Shown piece by piece: positions 51,863-61,197 of a stretch of 64,000 nucleotides of DNA. Source of the stretch: an uncultured Aquimonas sp. (lineage in GTDB: Bacteria > Pseudomonadota > Gammaproteobacteria > Xanthomonadales > Xanthomonadaceae); NCBI RefSeq assembly GCF_937888285.1, contig NZ_CALART010000109.1:1-64000 (forward strand), in the 5' to 3' direction. A model generated the notes under the pieces. It saw only the letters and a list, made by a program, of their open reading frames with translations, did not search any database and was not told the origin of the DNA. Numbering within the stretch: position 1 is the stretch's first letter; every line of letters begins with the position of its first letter. Made by a program: the position numbers and the translations under genes.

Positions 51863-53038
51863 CTAGAACGCGACTGACCAGTTCAACTCCACTTCCACCT
51901 GCGATCCTTCGCGATAGCGGTTGCGGAATGGATTGGGACCCAGGATGTACTGCGCCGGCGCATAGCTCGCGCCGATGCTCAGATTCGATGCGCTGCCCAG
52001 CTGCCGCTGGTAGCCGATGGAGTAATGGTTGCCGGCGTAGAGGTCGCTCAAGGCGAGCTCGAACAGTGCCGAAGTGGGGGAGGGTTGCTGCCGGGTGCTG
52101 ACCCGGACGTCCCACTGACCCCCTGCCCCGTCGGCGAGTTCCGCCCCCGCGCTGTAGACGTTCAGGTCGCGCCATGCGAAGACAGGGGCCGAGCCGTCGC
52201 CGAGCAGGGCCAGCAGCTGGGTCGGCAGGGCATAGGTCGTGAACGCGGCAACGTCGCTGTAGAACACCCGCTCGGCGCCGAGCGAGAGGGTCAGCCCCGC
52301 GGCGGGACTGAGGCCGAAGGAGACGCCTGTCCGCGCCGGCATGTCGAAGTCACCCGGCTCGCTGAACAGGCCACGATAGGTTTTGAACGCGTCCATGTCG
52401 ACGCGCGACTGCGCGCTCAAGCCAAACAGCAGACGCTCGCCGATCGCGGTGTCGAAACCCAGCTGCACGCCCTGGCCGTAGGACTGTTCCACGGCACCCG
52501 ACGTCCCGGCGCGCAAACCCATCTGCGGCAGCCAGTGCGAGGAGGCGACCGCCTCGCCGAAGCCGGGAGTGGCGAAGCGTTGGCTGGCAATGGTCAGGCC
52601 GAAGCGGACCGATGACGCTGCACCAACGCGCGCTTCCAGCTGCGGCGCGAAGGTCGAGGCGCTGAAGCGCGAAGCGTCGACTGCGAGGCGGCCCAGCGGT
52701 GACTCGGACTCGAAGCCGATGCGCGGCGCAGGCAGAGCCTGCAGCATGGGCGAGGGGGCAAACGTGGCCTGCACGCTGAGCGAAAGGCGGTTCATCGCAC
52801 CGCGCAGCGCCTGCCCCTGTGATGCGGCCTCAGGTCGCGCAGACTGAGCGTCGTTCATACCCAGCGGAAGGGCCAGGCCGACCTGCAGGCTCTGTCGGGC
52901 ATACTCGCGCCAGCCCGAAGCCTCGTCGGGAAGCTCAAGCGCGAGCGCGCTGGCCGAGGCAAGCAGAAGAGGCGCAGCAAGCATCGAAGCCGTCAGCGGA
53001 CGAACCTTTGCATGACGTGTTTCAAGGCAGCGATACAC
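51863..53038 (-). CDS. FadL/OmpP1-like outer membrane protein
   Basis: 391 residues from a GTG at 53038, which gives a proper signal peptide (basic n-region, then SMLAAPLLLASASALA); the ATG at 52984 is an alternative and the frame extends to 53215. The barrel shows FadL/TodX-like blocks: LLFGLSAQSRVDMDAF, TYRGLFSEPGDFDMPA, and a C-terminal strand ending in Phe (VELNWSVAF). The family imports hydrophobic compounds across the outer membrane. The N-terminal hatch region is poorly conserved, so the substrate is unclear. Confidence 0.75.
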   Translation of the reverse strand: MYRCLETRHAKVRPLTASMLAAPLLLASASALALELPDEASGWREYARQSLQVGLALPLGMNDAQSARPEAASQGQALRGAMNRLSLSVQATFAPSPMLQALPAPRIGFESESPLGRLAVDASRFSASTFAPQLEARVGAASSVRFGLTIASQRFATPGFGEAVASSHWLPQMGLRAGTSGAVEQSYGQGVQLGFDTAIGERLLFGLSAQSRVDMDAFKTYRGLFSEPGDFDMPARTGVSFGLSPAAGLTLSLGAERVFYSDVAAFTTYALPTQLLALLGDGSAPVFAWRDLNVYSAGAELADGAGGQWDVRVSTRQQPSPTSALFELALSDLYAGNHYSIGYQRQLGSASNLSIGASYAPAQYILGPNPFRNRYREGSQVEVELNWSVAF

Positions 53039-53083
53039 CGTGCATTTCCCCTGGAAACCGCACTTCCCGTGCGCGGCCGACGC

Positions 53084-53112
53084 AGTATGGACAAAACGCA
53101 ACAGCCGCACAA
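53084..53112 (-). promoter_or_regulatory. Possible sigma-70 promoter of the FadL-like gene
   Basis: Minus strand: TTGTGC (53112-53107), 17-base spacer, CATACT (53089-53084), about 45 bases before the GTG start. Confidence 0.5.
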
Positions 53113-53216
53113 GCACCTGCAGCGCGAGCGCAACACATGATGCGCCGCAGAATCCGGCCGACGCGCCGGCTGCGGGCAAGACCCCCGCGAACTTCATCCA
53201 TCGAGACAGGCTCAAG

Positions 53217-54092
53217 ATGTCGCATATTCACAACACCGCAGCGACCCGCGCGGTCTCCGTGCTCAGCATCGCCGGCTCCGATTCCGGCGGCGGCGCGGGC
53301 ATCCAGGCCGATCTCAAGACCTTCGCGGCGCTCGGCGTGCACGGCCTCACCGCCATCGCCGCGCTGACCGCACAGACCAGTCGCGGCGTCCACGCCGTGC
53401 ACCTGCCCCCGGTCGAGTTCCTGCGCGACCAGATCCTGTGCCTGCTCGAGGACTTCGACGTCCGCGCGGTGAAGATCGGAATGCTCGCCGATGCCGCACG
53501 CATCCGCTGCGTGTCGGAGGCCCTCGCCCTGCATCCGGCGATTCCGGTGGTGCTGGATCCGGTGATGGTGGCCAGCTCAGGCGCGCGCCTGCTCGCCGAA
53601 GAGGCAATCGAAGCCCTGCGCGACGAGCTTCTGCCGCGGGCCCACGTGCTCACGCCGAACCTGCCTGAGGCTGAAGTCCTCGTCGGCAGGGCGTTGACGG
53701 ATGCGGAAGCCGTCGCCGCGGCCGCCGCCGATCTGCTGGCGCTCGGCCCCTCCTGGGTCCTGATGAAGGGCGGCCACCTGAACGAGGGCGCACAGGTGTG
53801 CGATCGTCTGTACGGCGGGTCGGGCTTGCGGGTCTGGACCCAGCCCCGCCTCGACCTGCAGCCGCACGGCACCGGCTGCACCCTGTCCTCGGCCGTCGCC
53901 GCCCTGCTGGCTTGCGGCATCGACGTCCCGCAGGCGGTCGAAGGGGCGGTGGGCTATGTGCGCAGGGCGCTGTCCGGAGCGTACCGACCGGGGCTCGGCG
54001 CACTTTCCGTGCTCGACCATCAGGGAGCCAGCGCACAGTACCGGCGCGAACACGAATCCCGCGGCGCGGAGCCGGATCCAACCGATCACTGA
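53217..54092 (+). CDS. thiD: Hydroxymethylpyrimidine/phosphomethylpyrimidine kinase
   Basis: 291 residues from the ATG of MSHIHNTAATRAVSVLSIAG. Ribokinase-fold enzyme of thiamine synthesis phosphorylating HMP twice. Motifs: GSDSGGGAGIQADLKTF, ALTAQTSRGV, VLDPVMVASSGARLL, LTPNLPEAEVL and the catalytic GTGCTLSSAVAALLA. The C-terminal ~30 residues are unconserved. No other thi genes and no TPP-riboswitch-like leader were seen. Confidence 0.94.
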   Translation: MSHIHNTAATRAVSVLSIAGSDSGGGAGIQADLKTFAALGVHGLTAIAALTAQTSRGVHAVHLPPVEFLRDQILCLLEDFDVRAVKIGMLADAARIRCVSEALALHPAIPVVLDPVMVASSGARLLAEEAIEALRDELLPRAHVLTPNLPEAEVLVGRALTDAEAVAAAAADLLALGPSWVLMKGGHLNEGAQVCDRLYGGSGLRVWTQPRLDLQPHGTGCTLSSAVAALLACGIDVPQAVEGAVGYVRRALSGAYRPGLGALSVLDHQGASAQYRREHESRGAEPDPTDH

Positions 54093-54190
54093 TGCACGAA
54101 CCGCGATCCATGAACCCTCACAGCCCGAGGCTGATCGGTCGATGTAGGCTTCCCCCCGTCCACCAGATCAACGCCCAGCGAGCGGACCCG

Positions 54191-54481
54191 ATGAGCAATC
54201 CTTGCAAACCAATCACCTGCCTTGCCCTGCTGGCTACGCTGGCCTCCTTGGTGACGGTTGCGGCGGCCTCGTCCGGCAAGACGGAGCCCGAGTTCCATCC
54301 GATCTGGGTCCCTCCCGGCAAATCCGCGGGGGAACAGAAGCCACGAGTCGAAGTCCGCGCCGAGACTCCGGTCGTGCTTGAGCTGCGCGGCCATCGCCAC
54401 GCCGATGGCAGCCTGCACTTCCAGTGTGATCACCTGCCGCAGCGTGTCTCCGATCGGGGCGGCGCGGAGGATCGGCGATGA
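54191..54481 (+). CDS. Small exported protein coupled to a secreted zincin
   Basis: 96 residues with a signal peptide (ITCLALLATLASLVTVAAAS). The mature ~70 residues contain a His-rich end (ELRGHRHADGSLHFQCDHLP) that could bind metal. The stop overlaps the start of the large putative protease (ATGA, 54478-54481), so the two are translationally coupled. No family recognised with confidence; it could be an inhibitor, chaperone or propeptide-like partner (speculation). Confidence 0.6.
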   Translation: MSNPCKPITCLALLATLASLVTVAAASSGKTEPEFHPIWVPPGKSAGEQKPRVEVRAETPVVLELRGHRHADGSLHFQCDHLPQRVSDRGGAEDRR

Positions 54482-56805
54482 GCAGGCGGCTGATAGCTGT
54501 GCTCGCGATGGCATTGGCAGGCCTGCTTTCAGCCCCCGCAGGCGCGCAGTCGACAGCAATCCCGCTCACGCCTGGCCAGCCGCAGCAGATCACGCTGCCC
54601 GCTGGACAGATCACCACCTCCTGGGTCGTTGACGTCCCCGCTGGCATCACCCATATGCGACTGGAGCTGGCCGCCACCAACCCCAGCCACGATGTCGACC
54701 TGCTCCTGCGCAAGCACACGCCGTTCGAGCTGCGAGCCGAGGCCAACCTGGGCGTTGACGTCAACCAGCTGTTCGATCAGGCGCACTACCGCTCGGCCGG
54801 AGAGCTCGGCGACGAATTCCTGGTGATCGACGCCGCCAACGCCATCCCCTTGAGCGAAGGTCGCTGGTACCTCGGCCTTATCAATTTCGCCAGCGTCGCC
54901 GCCGACGCGCGGCTGTCGCTGAGCCTTGCCGCGCAGGCGCCGGTCGCCGACATCCAGTTCGTGTTCGACAGTGCTGGCAGCAGCCAGCGCCCCTGCGACA
55001 CCAGCGGCTGGAACAGCAGCGAACCGCGCACGCCCGAACGCGGCAACCCCGGCACCACGCTGGGTGAGCAGCGGCGCTTCGCGGCACAGGAAGCGGCGCG
55101 CCTGCTGACCCAGCAGGTACGGCCGCGCGTGCCCGTGCGCGTCGAGGCCTGCTGGAACGACCTCGGCGACGCCAGCGGCACCCGCTTCACTCTGGCCCAG
55201 GCCGGCCCACAGAATCTGTTCGTCAACGACATCGGCTTCGGGTCCTACCTGCCCGGCTTCGAGCGCGGCTACACCTGGTACGCCTCGGCCGCCGCCGCGC
55301 AGCAGCTGGGAACCACCAGCTGCCGCTTCAGCGGAGGCAGCTGCGCAACGACGTTCGACCTCCGCGCGACCTTCAACAACCGTCTTGACCAGGCCGGTGC
55401 GGCCGCCTTCGACTACGGGCTGAGCGCTGGAGGATCGGGCAGCAGCTTCATTTCGGTGGCGATGCACGAGGTGCTGCATGGCCTCGGCATCTTCGGTCTG
55501 CTGAATCTGGAGGAGGGCGAGGACGGCCCGGTCGGCGCCAAGCTGCGGCTGAATGACGGCCTGCCCATCTGGGATGACATCTACGGCGCACGCTCGGTGG
55601 CGCTTGACGCGGACGCCAGCGGCTACCGCGAACTCCTCCGGATTTCGGACGCCGAACGTGCGGCAGCGCTGTCCACGCCGTGGCGCCTCCGTTTCGCCGG
55701 ACCGTCGGCAATCGCTGCAGCGCCCACGCTCAACTTCGCTCCGCCCGACAGCTTCATCCGCCTGCATGCTCCGACCAGCATCGCCCCGGGATCGACCTAC
55801 TCGCACATCGCCAGCCAGTCCAGCTATGGCGTGCAGCTGATGTATCCGACCATCGGCGCGGCCGCACCACGCGAACTCGGCATCGCCGGCGGCATGCTGC
55901 GCGATCTCGGCTGGCGGACCGCCGCGCATCCGGGCCGCGCGTTCGGTCGCGCGCCGAGCTACCAGTTCTACGATCCCAGCCGCAGCGGGCACGGCATCGA
56001 TTTCCGCCTGATTTCGCCGGCGATCAGCAACCGCCCCGCCGAGTACTTTCTGGGCTTCTACACCTTCGACGCGAATGGCGCCCCGGAGTGGTACATCGCC
56101 ACAGGCCCGATTGTCGACGGCGTCTTCATCCCGCGCCGCAACCAGTTCGGCGACTCGCTGCTGCGCCAGACCTATCTTGGCCCCAACAACTCCGTCTCCG
56201 ACAGCAGCGCGGGTTATGCCGGCAGCGTGCGCATCGACTTCAACGACGCGAGCGTGCACCCTGCCTGCCACGACGGCCACCCCTCGCGCCGCCTCGATGG
56301 GCCCCTGGCGGTGATGTCGGTGCGCATCAACCAGGAGCGCTTCCAGTGGTGCATGCAGCCGGTGGTGACGCCCACACGGGTGCAGCGCGACTTCAGCAGC
56401 ATCTGGTATTCGCTGGGCGACAGCGGCTGGGGGCTGGCCCTGCAGAGCTTCGACGGCAGTGGCTCGGGCGGTGCGCCGGCCGACGGTCTGTTCTCGATCC
56501 TGTTCTACGCCGACGCGAGCGGAAAACCGCGCTGGGCCATCGGTCAGGTGACGGACTTCGTGCCGGGCCAGGCGCAGCCGCTGCGGCAGGTGCAGGGCTA
56601 TTGCCGGAGTTGCCCATCCACCAGCGGCATCGTGCTTTCCGAACCCATCGGCAGCATGAGCCTCGACCTGGTGCAGGGCGGCGCAGCTGCGCAGGGCAAC
56701 CGGATCAGCTTCGACCTGACCTATCCGGGCGCCGAGGGCGGGCGCTTCCAGCGCAGCGCGGTCAACCTGTTCCCGAACAGTGACCCGACCCTCGGCGGCA
56801 ATTGA
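54478..56805 (+). CDS. Secreted zincin-like protein with C-terminal repeat modules
   Basis: 775 residues. Signal peptide (to AGAQ, ~24); a beta-sandwich PPC-like domain (~25-150); a putative metalloprotease domain with HEVLHGLG (330-337), a possible third ligand His443 (TYSHIASQ) and a Met-turn-like LMYP (Met455), ending LRDLGWRT; then two copies of a Trp/Gly-rich module (~494-545, FYDPSRSGHGIDF ... APEWYIATG; and ~625-690, SIWYSLGDSGWGLAL ... PRWAIGQ). HEXXH, distant His and Met-turn resemble the leishmanolysin (M8) arrangement. Paired cysteines suggest disulfides. Activity is inferred. Confidence 0.8.
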   Translation: MSRRLIAVLAMALAGLLSAPAGAQSTAIPLTPGQPQQITLPAGQITTSWVVDVPAGITHMRLELAATNPSHDVDLLLRKHTPFELRAEANLGVDVNQLFDQAHYRSAGELGDEFLVIDAANAIPLSEGRWYLGLINFASVAADARLSLSLAAQAPVADIQFVFDSAGSSQRPCDTSGWNSSEPRTPERGNPGTTLGEQRRFAAQEAARLLTQQVRPRVPVRVEACWNDLGDASGTRFTLAQAGPQNLFVNDIGFGSYLPGFERGYTWYASAAAAQQLGTTSCRFSGGSCATTFDLRATFNNRLDQAGAAAFDYGLSAGGSGSSFISVAMHEVLHGLGIFGLLNLEEGEDGPVGAKLRLNDGLPIWDDIYGARSVALDADASGYRELLRISDAERAAALSTPWRLRFAGPSAIAAAPTLNFAPPDSFIRLHAPTSIAPGSTYSHIASQSSYGVQLMYPTIGAAAPRELGIAGGMLRDLGWRTAAHPGRAFGRAPSYQFYDPSRSGHGIDFRLISPAISNRPAEYFLGFYTFDANGAPEWYIATGPIVDGVFIPRRNQFGDSLLRQTYLGPNNSVSDSSAGYAGSVRIDFNDASVHPACHDGHPSRRLDGPLAVMSVRINQERFQWCMQPVVTPTRVQRDFSSIWYSLGDSGWGLALQSFDGSGSGGAPADGLFSILFYADASGKPRWAIGQVTDFVPGQAQPLRQVQGYCRSCPSTSGIVLSEPIGSMSLDLVQGGAAAQGNRISFDLTYPGAEGGRFQRSAVNLFPNSDPTLGGN

Positions 56806-56857
56806 GCGCCGATGCCACGCCGCCTGCGCACCCGTGCACAGGCGGCCCAGAAGAATG

Positions 56858-56888
56858 AAGGGGCGACGTGCCTGGCACGTCGCCCCTT
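56858..56888. terminator. Strong bidirectional hairpin terminator
   Basis: Perfect 14-bp stem (56858-56871 with 56875-56888) and 3-base loop between the convergent zincin and isocitrate dehydrogenase genes; AA/TT at the base but no long T run. Confidence 0.75.
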
Positions 56889-56922
56889 CTGTCTGCAGGG
56901 CGTGCGACTGCCCGGTCGCCGT

Positions 56923-57933
56923 TCAGGCGACAACCCGCTCCGCGATCGCCCGCGCGAAATCCATGGTGTTGCCGCTGCCGCCGAGGTCGGGCGTGACGCG
57001 GTCGCGCGCCTCCAGCGTCGCCACGATCGCCGCGCGCAGCCGCTTGGCCTGGGGCTCCATGCCGAGATGGCCGAGCATCTGTGCGGCACCCAGCAACAGG
57101 GCGCAGGGGTTGGCGATGCCCTGGCCAGCGATATCCGGCGCCGAGCCGTGCACGGCCTCGAAGATCGCCGCCTTCTCGCCGATGTTCGCGCCCGGCGCGA
57201 GTCCCAGCCCGCCGACAAGCCCCGCACAGAGGTCGGAAACGATGTCGCCGAACAGGTTGGTGGTGCAGATGATGTCGAATTGCTCCGGACGCATCACCAG
57301 CTGCATGCAGGTGTTGTCGACGATCATCTCGTTGCACTCGATGTCCGGGTACAGCTTGGCCACCTCGCGGGCGATCTTCAGGAACAGGCCCGAGGTACTC
57401 TTCAGGATGTTCGCCTTGTGCACGATTGTGACCTTGCGGCGGCCCGCGCTGCGGGCCAGCTCGAAGGCGTAGCGGACGATGCGCTCCGAGCCCTTGCGGG
57501 TGATCTTCTGGGTCAGGGTGGCGACATCGCCATCCGGCGACACCGTCTGGCCTTCGCCGATGTAGGCGCCTTCGGTATTCTCGCGGACGGTGATGATGTC
57601 GATGCCGCTGTAGCGCGCCTTGGTGTTCGGAAACGAGATCGCCGGACGCACGTTGGCGTAGAGGTCGAAGCGCTTGCGCAGCTCGACGTTGATCGAGGAA
57701 AAGCCCTCGCCCACCGGCGTGGTCAGCGGGCTCTTGAGCGCCACACCCAGCCGACCGATGGCCTCCAGTGTCGCCGCCGGCAGCAGCTCGCCGTGCTTCT
57801 CCAGAGCCACCATGCCGGCGTCGACGAATTCGTACTTCAGGCCGAGCTGCATCGAATCCAGCACATGCAGGGTAGCGTCCATGATCTCGGGGCCGATGCC
57901 GTCGCCGCGGATGACCGCGATTGTGGTGCTCAT
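56923..57933 (-). CDS. NAD-type isocitrate dehydrogenase
   Basis: 336 residues of the isocitrate/isopropylmalate dehydrogenase superfamily. Blocks: IAVIRGDGIGPEIM, KSPLTTPVGEGFSSINVELR, RENTEGAYIGEGQ, the catalytic Tyr/Lys regions (RIVRYAFE, VHKANILKSTSGLF), TTNLFGDIVSDLCAGLVGGL and FEAVHGSAPDIAG. The pattern fits the NAD-dependent, eukaryote-like isocitrate dehydrogenases rather than LeuB or the E. coli Icd type; homoisocitrate dehydrogenase is an alternative. It would feed the TCA cycle. Monocistronic, minus strand. Confidence 0.88.
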   Translation of the reverse strand: MSTTIAVIRGDGIGPEIMDATLHVLDSMQLGLKYEFVDAGMVALEKHGELLPAATLEAIGRLGVALKSPLTTPVGEGFSSINVELRKRFDLYANVRPAISFPNTKARYSGIDIITVRENTEGAYIGEGQTVSPDGDVATLTQKITRKGSERIVRYAFELARSAGRRKVTIVHKANILKSTSGLFLKIAREVAKLYPDIECNEMIVDNTCMQLVMRPEQFDIICTTNLFGDIVSDLCAGLVGGLGLAPGANIGEKAAIFEAVHGSAPDIAGQGIANPCALLLGAAQMLGHLGMEPQAKRLRAAIVATLEARDRVTPDLGGSGNTMDFARAIAERVVA

Positions 57934-58260
57934 AAATTAGGGTCCGTTTGCTGGTCTGGAGTCGAGGGCGGGGCGCGTCGCGCCGTCAGGGCACGCGGCC
58001 GTCGAGGCCCGGTGTGATGGCGAATACCGCGGGCCGCGGATCGGCCGGTGACGTCGTTCCGGCCTGGCCCGCCACCATAGCGGCCGCCCGGTTGACCCGC
58101 CATTATCCGAAAGACGCAAAGCCTGCGTAACCCTCCGCTGGTCATGGGGTTCAGCCGCGAGGCGGCCGCAGCGCCGAGGCCGCGACAGCCCGGAAGCGGC
58201 CGACGGGAGCCGCAGTCGGATGGTAGAGTAGCCGTCTTTCCTGTACGCCCATGACGCTCG
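57934..58260. other. Divergent intergenic region
   Basis: 327 very GC-rich bases between the divergent isocitrate dehydrogenase and secreted-protein genes; it must hold both promoters. On the plus strand TAGAGT (58224-58229) is a possible -10 without a good -35. Several small inverted repeats are present (for example ACGCA/TGCGT near 58112). No gene supported. Confidence 0.5.
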
Positions 58261-59361
58261 ATGCCTCGTTCCTGGCTTTCGCTACTGCTTCTGATCCTTG
58301 CCCCGGCGCTTGGCCAGGCCGCAGGCGCCCGCATCACGGTCGAGCAGTCGGCAGAGCGGGTCGGCGAAGCGTTCACGGTCAGGGTCGAGGACTCATGGCC
58401 GAACGCCTGCGTTCCCGAGCTCGAAGCCGTCGAGGTGGATGGCCCGCAGATCTGGGTGATCGCCCGCGATACCAGCGAAGCACGGTTCTGCGGCAATGCG
58501 GTCAGCGACTACAGCCTCGACACCGGCCAGCTCGGCGCCGCCAGGCTTGGGGCCGCCGGCGTGCAGCAGATCCACTACGTTGTCCGCTCCAGTGCTGGCG
58601 TGCGCCTGCGTGGCTTCGAGCTCGCGGCCATGGCCGGCACCAATGACCCTGCGCCAGCGTTGGAAAGCGGCTACTGGTGGGCGGACCCAGGGCTTGCCAA
58701 CGCGTTCGCCGGCCGCGGCATCGGCATCAATATCGAGCGGCAAGGCGGCATCCTCAGTGCTGTGCTCTACGGCTACGACGAGGCCGGGGATCCCGACTGG
58801 AGCCTGGGCTCCGGCAGCGTCGGCGCGCAGTTCAGCAGGCTTGGCCTGAGCCGGCTGTCGTCAGGCGCAGGCCCGCACGCGCGCTATCGCGAACCGCGTG
58901 AGCTGCAGAGCTTGGGCGCGATGTTGATCCAACCGCTGTCGCCCTCGCGCGCGCGCCTGTGGCTCGCCTACCTGGAGTCCACGACCGGCGACCTGAGCCT
59001 GCGCGAGATCGAGATCGTGCGTTTCGGCTTTGCGTCCTCGCCCGCCAGCGCCTGGGCCGGCGAGTGGTTGCTGGCGCCCGCCGCGAACGCCGGAGGCGAG
59101 GTCGAGGCGCGTCAGTTCGCCTTCGTGGCGCTGCAGGGCGGCCGCGGCGAGTTCACTCTGCTCGACGCCTCGGGCGAGATCACCCTGACCTGCGCCATGG
59201 GCGGCGCCCGCAGCGATCGCATCCCCGAGCTGTGCAGCCTGCGGCTGCTGCAGGGCGAGGATCTGCGCGAGTACAGCTTCGATCGCATCGGCCTGCGCCG
59301 CATGGAAGGCGTGGACGCCGAAGGTCGCCCGGTGCGGATGCTGCTGCTGGGCGCGGACTGA
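58261..59361 (+). CDS. Secreted protein sharing a module with the zincin
   Basis: 366 residues. Signal peptide (SLLLLILAPALGQA); an N-terminal beta-rich domain with two cysteines (PNACVPE, ARFCGNA) that resembles an interrupted Ig-like repeat; then a module at ~136-185 (ESGYWWADPGLANAFAGRGI ... GDPDWSLGSG) of the same pattern as the two at the end of the 775-residue zincin; then a C-terminal domain with another Cys pair (TLTCAMG, PELCSLR). No family assigned. Lone gene. Confidence 0.7.
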   Translation: MPRSWLSLLLLILAPALGQAAGARITVEQSAERVGEAFTVRVEDSWPNACVPELEAVEVDGPQIWVIARDTSEARFCGNAVSDYSLDTGQLGAARLGAAGVQQIHYVVRSSAGVRLRGFELAAMAGTNDPAPALESGYWWADPGLANAFAGRGIGINIERQGGILSAVLYGYDEAGDPDWSLGSGSVGAQFSRLGLSRLSSGAGPHARYREPRELQSLGAMLIQPLSPSRARLWLAYLESTTGDLSLREIEIVRFGFASSPASAWAGEWLLAPAANAGGEVEARQFAFVALQGGRGEFTLLDASGEITLTCAMGGARSDRIPELCSLRLLQGEDLREYSFDRIGLRRMEGVDAEGRPVRMLLLGAD

Positions 59362-59530
59362 CGCCAACAGTTGAGCGCGGAAACAGCGGATAGGCCCTGG
59401 CGTGCGCTTGGCTGCCCCCGACAGCGGGCAGGCGACACGACTGCCCTGCCCCGCATTCTGGCCACTCCTGTGGTGAGTCACCCTTTGCAAACCGCGTCTG
59501 AAAGCTCCGTCGAGCGGACCTGACACCGGC

Positions 59531-60043
59531 TCAGGGCGGCCCGGGCTCTTCCAGTTCGAGATCGCTTCCGATGCGCACCAGCACGCTGCGCACGATCGTG
59601 CCGGGGAAACCGCGCCGCAGCAGGAAGTCCGCCAGGCGACGCTGCTCGCGTGGGTCTTTCGGATTGGCGCCGCGCAAACGCCTCTGCGCGAGCTCAAGGG
59701 CCCGGCTGACCCAGTCCTGGTCGCTCTCGGCCCGTTCGATCGCCTCCGCTGCCAGCCCCTCGGCCAGCCCGTGTCGCGCGAGCTCCGCGCGCAGCTGCAG
59801 TGGTCCGCGACCGCGGTTGGCCCGCGATCGGGCCAGCGCATCGGCGAAGCGCGCGTCGTCCTGCAGACCATTGCCCTGCAGGCGCTGCAGGGCGGCATCC
59901 ACCTCGGCGGGCTCGAATCCACGCTCGATCAGCTTGCGGCGCAGCTCCAGGGCGGAATGCTCGCGCCGCGACAGCAGCGCGACCGCACGCGCGAGCACGC
60001 TGCTGCGGCGCGCGCGGCGGTCGGGCTCATCGGCATCAGCCAT
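59531..60043 (-). CDS. recX: Regulatory protein RecX
   Basis: 170 residues from the ATG at 60043, which overlaps the recA end by 8 bases; a GTG at 60058 would add five residues. RecX caps RecA filaments and inhibits recombinase activity. Family blocks: ALLSRREHSALELRRKLIER, LQDDARFADALARSRANRG and FLLRRGFPGTIVRSVL. Translationally coupled to recA. Confidence 0.93.
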   Translation of the reverse strand: MADADEPDRRARRSSVLARAVALLSRREHSALELRRKLIERGFEPAEVDAALQRLQGNGLQDDARFADALARSRANRGRGPLQLRAELARHGLAEGLAAEAIERAESDQDWVSRALELAQRRLRGANPKDPREQRRLADFLLRRGFPGTIVRSVLVRIGSDLELEEPGPP

Positions 60044-61064
60044 CCGAGCTGTCGTCACCGGGCACGGCCACCGTCGGCACGAACAGTTCGCGCAGCTTGG
60101 CCTCCAGCTCGGCCGCAGCGGCCGGATTGTCCTTCAGCCACTGGCGGGCGTTCTCCTTGCCCTGGCCGATGCGCTCGCTGCCGTAGCCGTACCAGGCGCC
60201 GGACTTTTCGACCAGCTTTGCCTCGACGCCCATGTCGATCAGCTCGCCTTCGCGGCTGATGCCCTCGCCGTACAGGATCTCGGTGACGATCTGCTTGAAG
60301 GGGGGCGCCATCTTGTTCTTGACGACCTTGATCTTGGTCTGGTTGCCGATGATCTCGTCGCCCTTCTTGACCGCACCGATGCGGCGGATGTCGAGACGCA
60401 CCGAAGCGTAGAACTTCAGGGCATTGCCGCCGGTGGTGGTTTCCGGGCTCTGGCCCGGCATCATCACGCCGATCTTCATGCGCAGCTGGTTGATGAAGAT
60501 GACCAGACAGTTGCTGCGCTTGATGTTGCCGGTGAGCTTGCGCAGGGCCTGGCTCATCAGGCGAGCCTGCAGGCCGGGCAGCTGATCGCCCATGTCGCCT
60601 TCGATCTCGGCCTTGGGCGTCAGCGCGGCCACCGAGTCGATCACCACCATGTCGACGGCGTTCGAACGCACCAGCATGTCGGCGATTTCCAGCGCCTGCT
60701 CGCCGGTGTCGGGCTGGCTGACCAGCAGGTCGTCGACGTTGACACCCAGCTTCAGTGCATAGGTGGGATCGAGCGCGTGCTCGGCGTCGACGAAGGCGGC
60801 GGTACCGCCCTGCTTCTGGCACTGCGCGATGGCCTGCAGGGTCAGGGTGGTCTTGCCGGAGGACTCGGGACCGTAGATCTCGACCACGCGGCCCTTGGGC
60901 AGGCCACCGATGCCCAGCGCGATATCGAGCATCAGCGAGCCGGTGCCGATGACCTCGGCCTTCTCGATGGCCTGGTCGCCCATGCGCATCACCGCGCCCT
61001 TGCCGAACTGCTTTTCGATCTGGGACAGGGCTGCGGAGAGGGCGCGCTTCTTGTTGTCGTCCAT
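60036..61064 (-). CDS. recA: Recombinase RecA
   Basis: 342 residues. Strand-exchange ATPase and SOS coprotease. Walker A GPESSGKT (65-72), VVIDSVAALTPKAEIEG (Walker B and MAW), NQLRMKIGVMMPGQSPETTT (loop 1) and GGNALKFYASVRLDIRR (loop 2). AAGGA precedes the ATG. I found no CTGT-N8-ACAG LexA box or obvious Xanthomonas-type SOS box in the 130 bases upstream. Confidence 0.98.
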   Translation of the reverse strand: MDDNKKRALSAALSQIEKQFGKGAVMRMGDQAIEKAEVIGTGSLMLDIALGIGGLPKGRVVEIYGPESSGKTTLTLQAIAQCQKQGGTAAFVDAEHALDPTYALKLGVNVDDLLVSQPDTGEQALEIADMLVRSNAVDMVVIDSVAALTPKAEIEGDMGDQLPGLQARLMSQALRKLTGNIKRSNCLVIFINQLRMKIGVMMPGQSPETTTGGNALKFYASVRLDIRRIGAVKKGDEIIGNQTKIKVVKNKMAPPFKQIVTEILYGEGISREGELIDMGVEAKLVEKSGAWYGYGSERIGQGKENARQWLKDNPAAAAELEAKLRELFVPTVAVPGDDSSDG

Positions 61065-61197
61065 GGCGGATCCTTGACGGCGTCGTCGTTGAAAGTGCGG
61101 GGAGGCTGCGGAAGCGCGTTCTCAGGGACTGAGACCGCCGCCGCGATGCAGGGCCCAAAGTATCCCACAGCCCCGGGTGAGGGCCTCGGTGAAAGGC

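Noticed and set aside
53040..53216. TPP riboswitch ahead of thiD
   Set aside because: The conserved thi-box segments (CTGAGA and the distal ACCTGATCTGG-like stretch) are absent; the frame simply opens early.
51053..59361. Genomic island or prophage
   Set aside because: Secreted and hypothetical genes cluster here, but there is no integrase, transposase, attachment repeat or phage gene, and housekeeping genes (rnt, thiD, isocitrate dehydrogenase) are interspersed.
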